In this document: piece after piece, positions 47,019-56,750 of the stretch
Layout of the letters: the number at the start of each line of letters is the position of its first letter
How positions within the stretch are numbered: the first letter of the stretch is position 1
Assembly: GCA_013416795.1 (NCBI GenBank)
Contig: RQSC01000062.1
Location: 99,861 to 163,860 of the forward strand
Direction of reading: 5' to 3'
From: Prasinococcaceae sp. CCMP 1430
Taxonomy: Eukaryota > Prasinodermophyta > Palmophyllophyceae > Prasinococcales > Prasinococcaceae
Length of the DNA stretch: 64,000 bases
Made by a program: the position numbers and the translations under genes
Notes under the pieces: generated by a model
Database searches by the model: none
Seen by the model: the letters and a program-made list of their open reading frames with translations, nothing else
What the model was told of the DNA's origin: nothing

Positions 47019-48757
47019 ATGGCGCCCGTCGAGAGAAGGGCGGCGGGGCCGGGGGCGTCCCGGGGCGGGGGCCGCAGCGCCTGTCGTTCACGCGCGTCGC
47101 CACCATCCGCCGCGGACGGCAGCCTGCATCGATCCTCGCGGCCGCGGCAGGTTGCAGGCTCGCTCGCGGGCACTTCGCGTAACCCCGTTGCCGGTTCTTC
47201 GAGCACGGCAGGGCGCCCGCCGGCCTCTCCGGATGGCGCTGAGCAGGGCGCGGATAGTGCTCCGAGCGCCAATGCGACTGCGAAGCCTATGCCTGACGTC
47301 GACGTCACCAGTGAGCAGCATCGTGAGGGACTGCATGTCGTGTGCCGCGTGAAGCCACGTGCAGTGCGTGCGCCGGGCCAGGCGGAGAAAAAGAGTGGTC
47401 CAGGGACGGTGGCACTTGCGGAGGGATCACCACCGACTGCTGTGCGTGAAGTGATGACCGGCATCGAACACGAGTTCGAAGGAGTGTGCGGGGAGATGTC
47501 CACGCAAGAGGAGGTCTACGCTGCAGCCGGCGGTAGCTCCCTTGTGCAGCACGTGTTGGAGGGCGGGGCGGCGTCGCTCTTCGCCTATGGGCAGACGGGC
47601 AGCGGCAAGACCCACAGCATGATTGGCGTGCCGAGTGCGCAGCTTACGGCCGGCAGCGGTATCGTGCCGCGCGTCGCCAGCGCGCTGCTCGCCGCCTCCG
47701 ACACGGAGCAGACGGCATCGAGGACGCGGACTCGCGCGTCTCGCAAGGCGAGCAAGAACAAGGAGCGAGACCAGGCTGCATCACTCGTGATCCAGGCTGC
47801 CGAGCTTTACAACGAGCGCCTGTACGATCTGCTCGGTGGTGATGGCACCAAGCCTGACACGGGGGATGCCGCAGCTTCGCTCGTCGCCAGTCACAGCGCG
47901 GCCTCATGCGCAGAGCTCGGGGGTGCGGCCGTTGCCGTGGTGCGCTCCGCTGTGGATGCGTGCGCCAAAGTGGAGCAAGCGCTCGAAGCCCGCACAGTGG
48001 CCGCCACGGCGATGAACGCGGAGTCGTCGCGGTCGCACTGTATCATCGCCCTCACACCAGTCGTAGGTGCCAAGCCACTCGGGACCTTCATCCTGTGCGA
48101 TCTTGCAGGCTGCGAGAAGGCCAAACGCACCGGGGCAGAGGGAGCGAGCCTGGTCGAAGCGTACGTGACGCGGCGCAACTCACATGCTAATTCGCACCTT
48201 CTTCTTTGAAAAGATGCAGCGTTGGGCCGCCGAAGTGGTGAATGACTGAAAGCTGCTCTGCTCAGGAGTGTCGTTGACCTTTTCCGCGCGCTTCCTCCAA
48301 ATTCAGGTGCGCGATCAACCGCTCGCTGTCAGCGCTGGGCAACGTGGTCGCCGCCCTGGCGACTGGCAAACAGCACATTCCCTATCGTGACTCCAAGCTC
48401 ACCATGTTGCTGAAGAACGCGCTGGGTGGCGGTGCCAAGGCGTCGATGGTCATTTGCGTGAGCGCAGAGCAAGCCGATGCCGAAGAGACGCTTTCAACGC
48501 TGCGTTTTGGAGCGAGGGCGCGCGGCATCGTCAACACGCTCACTCCTGCACGCGGCACTGAATTGGACGCGAGTGCGCACGCGGCCGTCATTGCAGCCGA
48601 GGGTGCTCGGGAGCGCGCCGAGCGCGAGCTCGCGCTCGCTATCGACCGCGCTTCAAGCAAAACAGCGCTGAGAAAAGCCGTTGCACTGTCATCGGCCCTG
48701 CTGGCGGCTTGGAACCTCTCGCTAGCGTGGTACATGGTGCCAGAAATTCCAGCGTGA
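47019..48757 (+). CDS. short divergent kinesin motor protein
   Basis: Two exons (47019-48160 and 48307-48757; donor GTACGT, CAG acceptor, phase 2) encode 530 aa. The motor is recognisable: [11 protein letters not shown]-loop [31 protein letters not shown], switch [13 protein letters not shown], switch [22 protein letters not shown], the splice-restored [17 protein letters not shown], and [18 protein letters not shown]. Switch II has Cys where Ser is usual (DLAGCE). The motor core is compact, with several loops shortened. Only about 60 residues follow it: a helix ([20 protein letters not shown]) and a hydrophobic C-terminus ([19 protein letters not shown]). So it lacks a long coiled coil and may be membrane-associated or monomeric. 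The first 100 residues are low complexity. The subfamily is not assignable by eye. Confidence 0.82.
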
Positions 48758-49273
48758 AGACCTCCCGCTCGCTCACGTGCGAGGACAGAGGCCTCGTGCA
48801 CGAAGGACACAATTGACCGCGTTGCCACGAGGCGGCGCTGCTACAAACAATTCCAGCAATGGCGTCCTTCCGTCAGCACACAGTGCCTGACACTGATCAT
48901 CACGGAGCATCGGCGCAAAACGACACTCATGAATGCCAGAGACTACCTACAGACGAGGAGCGCTCTATTCCCCTCATACATGCATACAAACAAGACAAGT
49001 CCCTGCACGCCTCGTTGACATCCAACGCTGGACTCACACAAACAATAGACTAGTCATAACTCTCTGACCTCACCGCATGGCCGTGCCTCAGAGCGGCAAG
49101 TCCGGCCTGCAACCATGCGCGTGCGAGCATCCACGGCGACGATAGCGCCAGTCGGGGCCAGGCCGACGCTAAGCTAAATGTTGCCTTTATTTTTAAAGAA
49201 AAAAAAGAAGTTCGACATGAGGTCCCTCTCCTTGCTACTGTCTGTGCGTGTGCTTGAATGAAGGATGCCGGCG
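48758..49273. other. 3' flanks of convergent kinesin and coiled-coil genes
   Basis: About 515 bases with clearly lower GC than the neighbours. A 64-codon frame (48859-49053) has no homology cues and is not called. 49175-49210 has an A-rich run (TTATTTTTAAAGAAAAAAAAGAAG) near the end of the minus-strand gene. Confidence 0.4.
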
Positions 49274-50359
49274 CTACCTCGCTGACTGTACCTTTCGGAC
49301 CGGGGCGTTCGTGCTCACCCCGCCCTTCACGTTGCGCTTGCCAGCAGGTGCGAACGCAGCGTCCGCGTCGTCGCTCTCCTTGGCCACGTCGCCGCGGCCT
49401 CTCATGCTATACGGCACGTACGGCTGCTGCGGCTCGGCGTCCACGGGCCCCTCACCCGACTTCTCGCTCATGCTGGCACTCATCACGTGGTCAGCGTTGG
49501 TATCATCGCCAGACACAGCATCGGAACCCTTCTCGGAGGTTGCCTCCTCCTCCTCCGCCTCACCACCCAACCCGCCGAGGAAGTGGTTTGTGCGATTCTT
49601 GAACCTGTGTAGCCACTCCCTGGCCTTGTCAATTTGACCGGCGTCGCGCATGCGAATGTACAGGAGCACGCCGCCAGCAGCGATCGCCGACGCGGCACCC
49701 GCGCAGCCCGCCAGGAAGGCGAGGTTCGCGCCGCGCGAGCGGTGACCGTTGGCGTCGCGGCCGCGCGCAGGAGGACGCCTCGCGTCACGCAGTGGCGCCC
49801 ACGAGTCCACAGCGCCGCCGCTCCGCGCGAGCGCGTCGAGGCGCCACTGCGCGCCCTGAAGGCCGTGCGCGTCGATGAGGTCGCGCACGGTCTGCGCCAG
49901 CTCGTGACGCTGCGCCTCAATGTCACGTTGCGCGAGCGCCTCCACGCCTGTCACGCCCATGCCACTGCTCAGCCCCCTCGCACGGGCCAGCAGCCCCAGC
50001 GAGTCGTCCTCTCTCGTCCCCTTCTTGCCACTCCCGCCCGCCTTGCCACTCCGCTCGCGCAGCTCTTCCCTCGCGGCGCTGTTCGCGGCGGCCTCTTGCT
50101 CGATAGAGAGCTGTTCCTTGCGCAGCTTCGAGCGCTCCAGCGAGAGGCGTTGCGCCTGCTCCTCGAGCTTCTCCGCCTCGTGGCACAGCCTGGCCGTCTC
50201 AAGACGCTGCAGCGCGCGCGTGCGCGCCATCGCCACCGCCATGCCGTCGTCCTCGAGGAGGTCAACCTCCGCCGCCGAGCCGCGGACGTCCGAGGGCTCG
50301 CCACCATCGGTGGCCCCTTCGGCCGCCCCGGCGTCCGCCCCCTTCTTGGCGCGTCCCAT
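49274..50359 (-). CDS. coiled-coil single-pass membrane protein, unknown
   Basis: 361 aa, intronless, starting MGRAKKGAD. A charged coiled coil covers about residues 45-100 (LETARLCHEAEKLEEQAQRL, KLRKEQLSIEQEAAANSA), followed by a second helical segment (IEAQRHELAQTVRDLIDAHG). One membrane helix lies near residue 225 (LAFLAGCAGAASAIAAGGVL), then a basic amphipathic helix (KAREWLHRFKNRTNHFLGGL) and an acidic, Ser-rich tail. I do not recognise a family. Layout suggests an organelle or ER membrane protein with a cytosolic coiled coil; this is inference. Its upstream side faces the orphan CK2 alpha exon on the same strand. Confidence 0.65.
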   Translation of the reverse strand: MGRAKKGADAGAAEGATDGGEPSDVRGSAAEVDLLEDDGMAVAMARTRALQRLETARLCHEAEKLEEQAQRLSLERSKLRKEQLSIEQEAAANSAAREELRERSGKAGGSGKKGTREDDSLGLLARARGLSSGMGVTGVEALAQRDIEAQRHELAQTVRDLIDAHGLQGAQWRLDALARSGGAVDSWAPLRDARRPPARGRDANGHRSRGANLAFLAGCAGAASAIAAGGVLLYIRMRDAGQIDKAREWLHRFKNRTNHFLGGLGGEAEEEEATSEKGSDAVSGDDTNADHVMSASMSEKSGEGPVDAEPQQPYVPYSMRGRGDVAKESDDADAAFAPAGKRNVKGGVSTNAPVRKVQSAR

Positions 50360-50552
50360 CGCAGCCGCCCCCGAGCCACCGGCCGGTGGCCGCGCGCGCG
50401 CCCCGCACTGCGCAGCGCGCGCGCGCGCGTACGGAGCGCGCGCGCGCGCATGCGAAACGACCTGCGCCCCAAGCGCTCAAACTGCGCGCGCGCGCTCGGC
50501 AGGCCCTCCGCGCGTGGGCGGTGCGCAGCCAACCCAAGAGTGTCAACAACAG

Positions 50553-50571
50553 TCAATCAATCAATCAATCA
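50553..50571. repeat. (TCAA)n short tandem repeat
   Basis: Four to five TCAA units within the compositionally distinct spacer. Confidence 0.75.
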
Positions 50572-50639
50572 AAATCAATCGCCAACCAATCCCCACGATC
50601 GACTGAACCTTTTCGATCGATGCGACAAGAATCTGAAAC

Positions 50640-50679
50640 GCGACCCGCCATCGGAAGGCGGGTTTTGATGGGCGGTCGC
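50640..50679. repeat. imperfect inverted repeat, 13-base arms
   Basis: Arms GCGACCCGCCATC and GATGGGCGGTCGC pair with one shifted base around a 14-base loop. It could be a terminus or target-site remnant of an insertion, or chance in GC-rich sequence. Confidence 0.45.
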
Positions 50680-51084
50680 GGGGGAGATTTTTTGTTGGCC
50701 ACGGAGGAAGGACAGGCGGGCGGGGCGACGGGCGGGGGTCGCCTCGCTCGTCGTCGTGGCTGCCCGGCGAACGATTCGGATCCGGGGTGGCGAGCTGTCG
50801 GCCCGTGCGCCACTTGTTTGTTGCAGGGTGGTTCGGATCGAATCCCGCGAATCGAGGGGGACGTGACAAAGCCAGCAGTGATGATGATGAGAGTCGCGCT
50901 TTACGGACAGGGGCAGTCCGTGGAACTCCGTGCCGCGGCGCGTGCCACAAACCAAGACTGCTCAACTGGGACAGCGCTGCTCTGCCTAAAATAAACCCTA
51001 ATAATAGTCTGAACCTGAAATGCGCGCGCGCGGCGTCGCCAGCGGCCGCGCGGGTTGGGGGGCGGGGGGATGCGCGCGTCGCAC

Positions 51085-51209
51085 CCCCATGTGACGGTGA
51101 CGCTCTCGTAGTCCCAGTACTCCTTGGGGCGCGTCACGTTGACGTCTGCGAACACGCGCGCGCGCGACTGCACCACGTCGCGGCGGATGGCCTTGCCGAT
51201 GCGCTGCAT
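51085..51209 (-). pseudogene. orphan first exon of casein kinase 2 catalytic subunit (CK2 alpha)
   Basis: ATG at 51209 on the minus strand opens a 41-residue exon. It ends [18 protein letters not shown], then [10 protein letters not shown], at a GTGCGA donor. This is the highly conserved N-terminus of CK2 alpha (typically ARVYADVN..RP.EYWDYE....WG). The next expected part, the glycine-rich loop with GRGKYSEVF, is not found in the 725 bases downstream on this strand, where the next gene already begins. So either the gene is broken here by rearrangement or misassembly, or it has an exceptionally long intron hosting other genes. It lies head-to-head with NELF-C/D, with 81 bases between the two ATGs, which looks like an original promoter arrangement. 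Confidence 0.75.
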
Positions 51210-51290
51210 CGCTGCGGCGGCGCGTCGCTCGCGGGGCGAGCGGATGTGCGTGCCCTGCTCGCCGTACTCCTCGAGGCGCCTGGTAGGCCG

Positions 51291-53537
51291 ATGGAGCGCA
51301 TGCAGCTGGCGGAGAGCGCCGAGGCCGCCGGAGACGCGGCGGCCGCTCATGCGCACTACACAGCGGCCGCCGCAGACCTCGCGGCGGCGGGCGACGAGGG
51401 AGCTGCAGAGGCCGCGCGCCAGCGCGCGGCGGCGCTGGCACCGCTGCGCGCGCACGAGCAGGAGCTGGCCGCAGAAGATGCCGTCACCAGGCACGACATG
51501 TACCAGGTCATCGCCCAGTACATCAAGGCAGGCGGCAAGCCGCAGCGAGCGATCTCGCTGCTCGCCGACGGCTTTCGCGGCCACGCGGCGATGGTGGAGC
51601 TGATGGCCACGTGGCTCGCGGAGGCATCGGCCGACGATTCGCGCGCGAGCGGCGACATCGAGGCCGCCGCGGGGGGGGGTACGCCCAAGGCCTCGGCCGC
51701 CGGCCGCAGGGGGCGAGGGTCGTTTGGCTCGGCGAACAGGAGCGACCCTTTGGCGGAGAACGCCGATGAGGTGTCCGCCGGGGCGAATGCTGGCGCCGCG
51801 GTTCTCGACACCAAGGACGCCGTGCTCTCCGAGCTGCTGTCAAACCTGATCCGCGAGCGCTTCGACGGAAAGGCCGCCGACCGCATATTCGAGCAGCAAC
51901 GCAAGCTTCCAGAGTGGTTTGACGGCCTCGTCGCGAATGAGTCGACGCGTCGCCTGCTCTACTCTCTCTCCGACGAGCACAGGTCGTGCATGCTGCTCGA
52001 GCTTGCCATCAATGCGGCGTGGAAACGCGGGGGCTGCGCGGCGGAGATCGCTCGCGTGCGCGCCGCCGCCGAGCTCTTCCCGGTGATCAGCGGGGTGCTC
52101 GTGGAGAGGCTCGTCGCTGCGGCGCGGCAGGGGCATGTCGCGGCGCAGGCGACAGCGGCGGTCAGTGATTTCCTCGCAGCGGCGTGCCACTCAGAGGCCA
52201 CGTACTGCTACGCGCAGATGCTGCTGGCGAGGCTCGAGGGTGGCGGCGATGACGCGAGCACACAAGCAGTCCGGGGGGTGGCAAAGGGCCTCAGCGCGCG
52301 CCTCGAGCAGGAGGCGGTGACGCGCCACGGCTCGTACGTCTTCCTGCTTTCGCCGCTGCTGACGGACGCACCGTGGCGCACGGTAGCGATGACGTTGGCT
52401 AGGCTGCTAGCGCGTGGGCGGCCGCCTACGCGGCGCCAGGCCGAGGAACTTCTGCGCATGTTCGACGGCGACGCAGCCAAGGCCGCGAACAACCCCGCCA
52501 GCGTGGGCGTCCACGTGTACGGATACGCAGACCCCGACGTGAGCATGCCAGGCGGAGAGACCCCCGCGATCGGATACCCGCCGCCGGCGATGCTCGCGAG
52601 GCCACGGGCGCGCAGGCTGCTGCTCGAGCCCCTGTTCTCGTATGGCGAGCGCCCCGATGCCGCGTACAAGGAGGCGCTCATGAGACTTCTTGCCATCGGG
52701 TCTGCCGCGCGTGAGGGCGGTGCGGGGACCGCGGGGAGCACTGAGGCTGGGCAGACAGGCGGCGCGGGTGGGGGCGACGCTCAGAGCGACGCCGTCGAGC
52801 GGGCTTCTGCTGCTCTGATGGCGGCCCTCGAGGCCCTCGCTGTCGCCGAGTCAGCGGCAGCTGCCGGTGCCGACGAGCTGAAGTGGGGAGAGCTTTGCGC
52901 AATAGCAGCTGCCGCGGAGGGCGTGCTGGTGCGCTGCCGCGGAGCGTTCGGCAGCAAGGATTTCTACCTCGGCGTGTCGCACCGACGCGCCATGCCGCGC
53001 CTTTTGGCCGCGTGCGTCGCCGCTGCTGCAGCGCACCCTTCCCTGCGAGGCGAGGCGCTGTCGACCGTCATGGTGGCAATGCGCATGCAGCGCGAGTTCG
53101 TTGTGGGCGACGAGGAGATCGTGCTGGATATTGACCTGTCGATGCGCGCAAAGAAACAAGCGCTTGAGGCGCTGGTAAAGTTGGCCGTGATGGGCCACGC
53201 GGGCGCGGTGATGCGAGCGGTCTCCGAGTGGATGAGCCATCCGGGCGAGGGCGGCGCCGACCCGTCACTACTCAGGCACTTCATGTCGCAGCTCCTGGCT
53301 GCGGCGGCACCGCCGTACGCGCTGCCCTTCGTGCGTGCAGCACTGCAGATGGCGGAGCGCGCGGGCCTGGCGTCGCACGAGGCCGCCCTGCGGCCGTCTG
53401 ATGGCGCCCATCCCCTCGCGGCGGAAGGCCTCAGCGAACTCATGGACACCGCCGCACGGCTGCCCGCGGACGCGCTCACCATCGCCGAGAGGGACACCGC
53501 CCGGCAATTGAGGAACACGCTCAGAGCGCTCGAGTGA
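51291..53537 (+). CDS. NELFCD: negative elongation factor C/D (NELF-C/D, TH1 family)
   Basis: Intronless, 748 aa. After 60 Ala-rich helical residues and a disordered stretch, the TH1 domain runs to the end. Matches by wording: [95 protein letters not shown]-like EELLRMFDG, and near the C-terminus [20 protein letters not shown]. Each corresponds in order to metazoan NELF-C/D blocks (KADNIF, DLFYKLAEAHPDCLML, HGEHTYLFAQ, LIRYFVTEVLDVIAPPYT). NELF pauses RNA polymerase II soon after initiation; NELF-C/D is the central scaffold binding NELF-A and NELF-B. The complex is generally considered absent from yeast and land plants, so its presence here is notable. ATG at 51291 is the first Met after GC-rich leader; an earlier start cannot be excluded. 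Confidence 0.75.
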   Translation: MERMQLAESAEAAGDAAAAHAHYTAAAADLAAAGDEGAAEAARQRAAALAPLRAHEQELAAEDAVTRHDMYQVIAQYIKAGGKPQRAISLLADGFRGHAAMVELMATWLAEASADDSRASGDIEAAAGGGTPKASAAGRRGRGSFGSANRSDPLAENADEVSAGANAGAAVLDTKDAVLSELLSNLIRERFDGKAADRIFEQQRKLPEWFDGLVANESTRRLLYSLSDEHRSCMLLELAINAAWKRGGCAAEIARVRAAAELFPVISGVLVERLVAAARQGHVAAQATAAVSDFLAAACHSEATYCYAQMLLARLEGGGDDASTQAVRGVAKGLSARLEQEAVTRHGSYVFLLSPLLTDAPWRTVAMTLARLLARGRPPTRRQAEELLRMFDGDAAKAANNPASVGVHVYGYADPDVSMPGGETPAIGYPPPAMLARPRARRLLLEPLFSYGERPDAAYKEALMRLLAIGSAAREGGAGTAGSTEAGQTGGAGGGDAQSDAVERASAALMAALEALAVAESAAAAGADELKWGELCAIAAAAEGVLVRCRGAFGSKDFYLGVSHRRAMPRLLAACVAAAAAHPSLRGEALSTVMVAMRMQREFVVGDEEIVLDIDLSMRAKKQALEALVKLAVMGHAGAVMRAVSEWMSHPGEGGADPSLLRHFMSQLLAAAAPPYALPFVRAALQMAERAGLASHEAALRPSDGAHPLAAEGLSELMDTAARLPADALTIAERDTARQLRNTLRALE

Positions 53538-53982
53538 ACCGCGTAAAGTTTGCCCACGAGCCACGAGGAGCGGCACGCAGAGCTTCCCCCCATTCAACCC
53601 AGCGCGCTCTGCCCACGAGCGCCCGGGGCACGAGAGGTGTGCAGGACTCCAGTAGTGTCTGCGCCTGCCATCGATGGTAGGCGATTGGCAAACGACGGAA
53701 AGATTTTGCGCCCGCGCATCAAACTGCAAAGTATACATGCATTCGGATTGCGTCCGCATTTGACCGGTGAACAAGCGCGGGCGAGCGTGCCAGTCGGCGC
53801 GCGGCGCACCGCACTGCCTCACTCCACTGGCGAGCGCCCCCCCCTACCCAACACCCTCCCCGCCTCACGCGCGTGCGCTGGGGTGGTACTGTGTGCGTGG
53901 GGGGGGGTGACGGGAGAGCCTACGCTGGGACACTCGGCGTCGCGTGGCGCGGCGCGCCCCGGCCGCGGCGCGACCGTTGGCC
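53538..53982. other. intergenic region between NELF-C/D and CCDC42-like genes
   Basis: 445 bases between two plus-strand genes. 53640-53780 is less GC-rich (GGAAAGATTTTGCG, CAAAGTATACATGC) and is the likely promoter. An antisense frame of 184 codons crosses it without any family pattern. Confidence 0.4.
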
Positions 53983-55304
53983 ATGTCCGGCACGACGTTC
54001 CTGACTGAGGTGGGGGGGCAGTATGAGGACAATGAGCGCCTCGCCGTCACGTCGACGTCGCAGTCGACGTTGCTATTGCAGAAGAAAAAGAAGATGAAGG
54101 AGGTGGGTGCGCGCGTCTCGCGCCTGCCTGCGCACTGCGCGCGGGGCGGGTACGCGAACAGGACGCTGCGGGTGGCCTCAAAGACAAAAATGCCCAGGAA
54201 AAAAGCCTGCTACGCGCGCGCGACGCTGCGACGCTGCTGGCATTGCCCCAGCGTCGGCGGCCGCAATGGCGCCTCGCCCGGCCCGATTGGCAAGCGCGCG
54301 CCCTTCGACGATAGACACCGCCACTCCCACCTCGCCGTGCGGGGCACTTTCAGCGCGGGGCTTGCCCCGTCGGGCACCCGCTGCTGCCCAGTGCGCGCGC
54401 GCGCACGTTCGGTCCGCGCACAACAGAAAAAAAATCGCTGGCGCGTGCTGCACATGCCCAGCGCTGACGCGCGCGTGGCCCCGCGGCTGGCGCCCGCGTG
54501 CACGCCAACCAGGTGCAAGCCGAGCTCGACAGGAAGAAATGCGAGTACGAGACGCGCATGCGCGCGTGTCGTGAGAAGGAGGATGCACTCGCGGCGCGGC
54601 AGGAGCGCATTCGCGACTCGGTCGTCAAATTCGAGAAGTTCGTGAGCGACAACGACGGCAAGCACGGGCGTGCTGTCAAGAAGGAGCGCGACGAGGCGAA
54701 AGCACGGCACCAGAAAGAGGCCGAGATCGTCGCTCTCAAGCAACAAATACAGGAGCTCACTCTCCAGAAAGTGGACTACGAGGGGTTGCTCTCCAAGCTG
54801 CGGGTGTACGAACAGTACCTTGAGGAGGTCGTGATGGGCGAGCAGGAGGAGTGGCATGAGGCGAACGACTTGCTCATGCGACATGCGACGCTCACCGCCA
54901 CAAACGCGGACCTGAAGGCGATGGTGAGAACGCAAGATGATGCCACGGAGTCTATGCGCTCACAGTTGGCGTCGTACACCAAGGAGGCAGAGGACCGCAT
55001 CCTTATTCAGACGTCGAACATTGGGCACGAGCAGAAGCGCATGGAGCGCCTCAAGAACGTCTCCGACAAGCACGAGGGCGTCGTGCAGGCGCGCAAGTCC
55101 AAGCACATTGAGGCACGCCGCGTGCTGGGTGAGGCCAAGATGGCCATACAGAACATCTTCGCACGCTGCCGCAAGCAGCAGCAGCCGCAGGGGCGTAACC
55201 TGACGGACGTCTCCAGGCTCGACGTCATCATGCGGAGGCTCACGGACCTGCAGTACGTCGTCACCAAAGGCTCGGAGCAAAGTAGGGCGCAAGCCAGGCA
55301 TTGA
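53983..55304 (+). CDS. CCDC42/CFAP73-family ciliary coiled-coil protein
   Basis: Two exons (53983-54102 and 54513-55304; donor GTGGGT, CAG acceptor, phase 0; 303 aa). The join gives STLLLQKKKKMKEVQAELDR, which matches the conserved start of CCDC42/CFAP73 proteins. The family signature RQERIRDSVVKFEKFVSDND follows, then KRA-like GRAVKKERDEAKARHQKEAE, and a late segment VYEQYLEEVVMGEQEEWHEAND. The whole protein is coiled coil. CFAP73 (MIA2 in Chlamydomonas) with CFAP100 forms the MIA complex at the base of axonemal inner dynein arm f and tunes beating; CCDC42 acts in sperm flagella. Length is normal. The gene argues that the organism makes, or retains genes for, motile cilia. Confidence 0.85.
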
Positions 55305-55381
55305 CGCGGGCACGTGTGCGTGTATTATAATTGTGTACATTGACAGGATTCCTTGTGCAGTACAACGCCGCTGCACGCTAG

Positions 55382-55759
55382 TCACACCACGAACATGATG
55401 TCATCGCTTAGGGGCTTGCACGCGGCTGCAAACGGCATAGGGGGAACGCTCGCATCCGCAGGTGGTGCGTCATCTGCCCCGCTCACGCTCGTGGCTCGTC
55501 CATGCGCCAGCACATCCGCCCCCTCTGGTGTCTGCGCGCCGCCAAGCGCGTCGGCCATCTCGGCATCCGCCTCAGCGCGCCTTCGGAGTGTAAGCGCGAG
55601 CGCGCGCTCAAGCGCTGCCACTGCAGCATCAACGCTCCCGTCATCCTTTTCAGGCAGTCCTTCATGCCCACCTTCGCAATCCCAGTCCCGGGTACGATCC
55701 GATTGCTCTTGCTCCTGTCCCTGCCAATGTTGCTGCTGCTGCAAGCGTGACTGCCGCGC

Positions 55760-55848
<89 letters not shown>

Positions 55849-56506
55849 CACGCGCCTCCCGCCCTTGCGTGTGGGCCCAGGCCTCGTCTTGGCGGGTGGG
55901 AACCATCGAGATGTTTCGTAGTTGCGGCGTGATCCCCCTCCAGCGTGGGCTGGGCTGCGAAATGTACACACGTAGCGCGGCGATGCGCTCGGGCTCGTCG
56001 CCTGCTCCACCCCTGCTTGCGGCAGCAGCGGCGCCGCTCAGCGCGAGCGAGTGGCGCGCTTGCGCGTCGTTTTCAAGGTGCGCATCGGCCATGAGCTGAT
56101 GGTCGCTCAAGATAGTCACCCAGCGGGCTTTGAGCACTGGTAGCGCATCACCGTCCGCGCGCGTTTTGTCCTTGCCTGCTGAGGCCGCCCCGTTGGCCAA
56201 GCGCGCACTCATGCGTACAATGCGCGCCTTGACGGTGATGGTCGCGACATAGTGGTTGTCGAATCGGAGTGACGTCGCGCAGAGCGTCACGAGCGATACG
56301 CCCGAGGCCGCGCTCGCGCCTCCAGAGCGTTCGCGCTCCGACAGCAGCACGTCGTGCCACGAACGGCACGGCCGCCAGCTCGCTGCGTGCCGCACCTGGG
56401 ACGCAGTCGACTCGACCGCGAGCGATGCCGCGGCGCCCCCGCCCATCCCGGCCGCGCGCCGCGGCCTGCCCGCGTGTCCGCCGGCGCCCCCTTGCGGCGT
56501 CCTCAT
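55382..56506 (-). CDS. polyglutamine protein of unknown function
   Basis: 374 aa, intronless. The N-terminal 190 residues look folded: SWRPCRSWHDVLLSERER, SLVTLCATSLRFDNHYVATI, TVKARIVRMSARLANG, ALPVLKARWVTILSDHQLM, and IAALRVYISQPSPRWRGITP. I do not recognise the family. A run of about 29 Gln, encoded by a pure CAG repeat, follows at roughly residue 225. Then come more Gln, an acidic stretch and a helix (VAALERALALTLRRRAEADA). The stop lies 77 bases from that of the convergent CCDC42-like gene. ATG at 56506 opens the frame. Confidence 0.65.
55761..55847. repeat. pure CTG/CAG trinucleotide repeat, 29 units
   Basis: 87 bases of uninterrupted TGC/CTG on the plus strand (CAG in the sense strand of the gene), coding for polyglutamine. 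Such tracts are length-unstable. Confidence 0.95.
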
Positions 56507-56750
56507 CGGCTCAACTTGGGCTCCCGCACCAGACTAGCCCAGCAGGAGCGCTCAGGGTGTGGCATGCCCCTCGCATGCACGCGCCAACCCACTCCTACCC
56601 CTCTGCAGTGTAAGTGTGGGCAGTCTACCCGAGCGCTGTGGGTCTCGATGTCATCAACGCGAACCCGAACAGCAATTTTTTATGGGGGTTTCACAGGGTT
56701 CATGTTTGCACGCGCAGCGCGCGCAGCGTTGCGCCAATGCGCAATGGCGC

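Larger units (their letters stand above)
50360..51084. other. 725-base spacer downstream of the CK2 alpha exon
   Basis: The left 170 bases are GC-rich leader of the coiled-coil gene. 50530-51010 is compositionally different: (TCAA) repeats at 50553-50571, an imperfect inverted repeat (GCGACCCGCCATC at 50640, GATGGGCGGTCGC at 50667), a T6 run and AT-richer sequence to 51010. No exon of CK2 alpha or any other gene is recognisable in it on either strand. Confidence 0.5.

Noticed and set aside
48859-49053. 64-codon frame after the kinesin gene
   Set aside because: Short, no conservation cues, placed between two convergent 3' ends; more likely 3' UTR.
53268-53822. 184-codon minus-strand frame overlapping the NELF-C/D 3' end
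   Set aside because: Antisense to the conserved TH1 C-terminus; no domain pattern.
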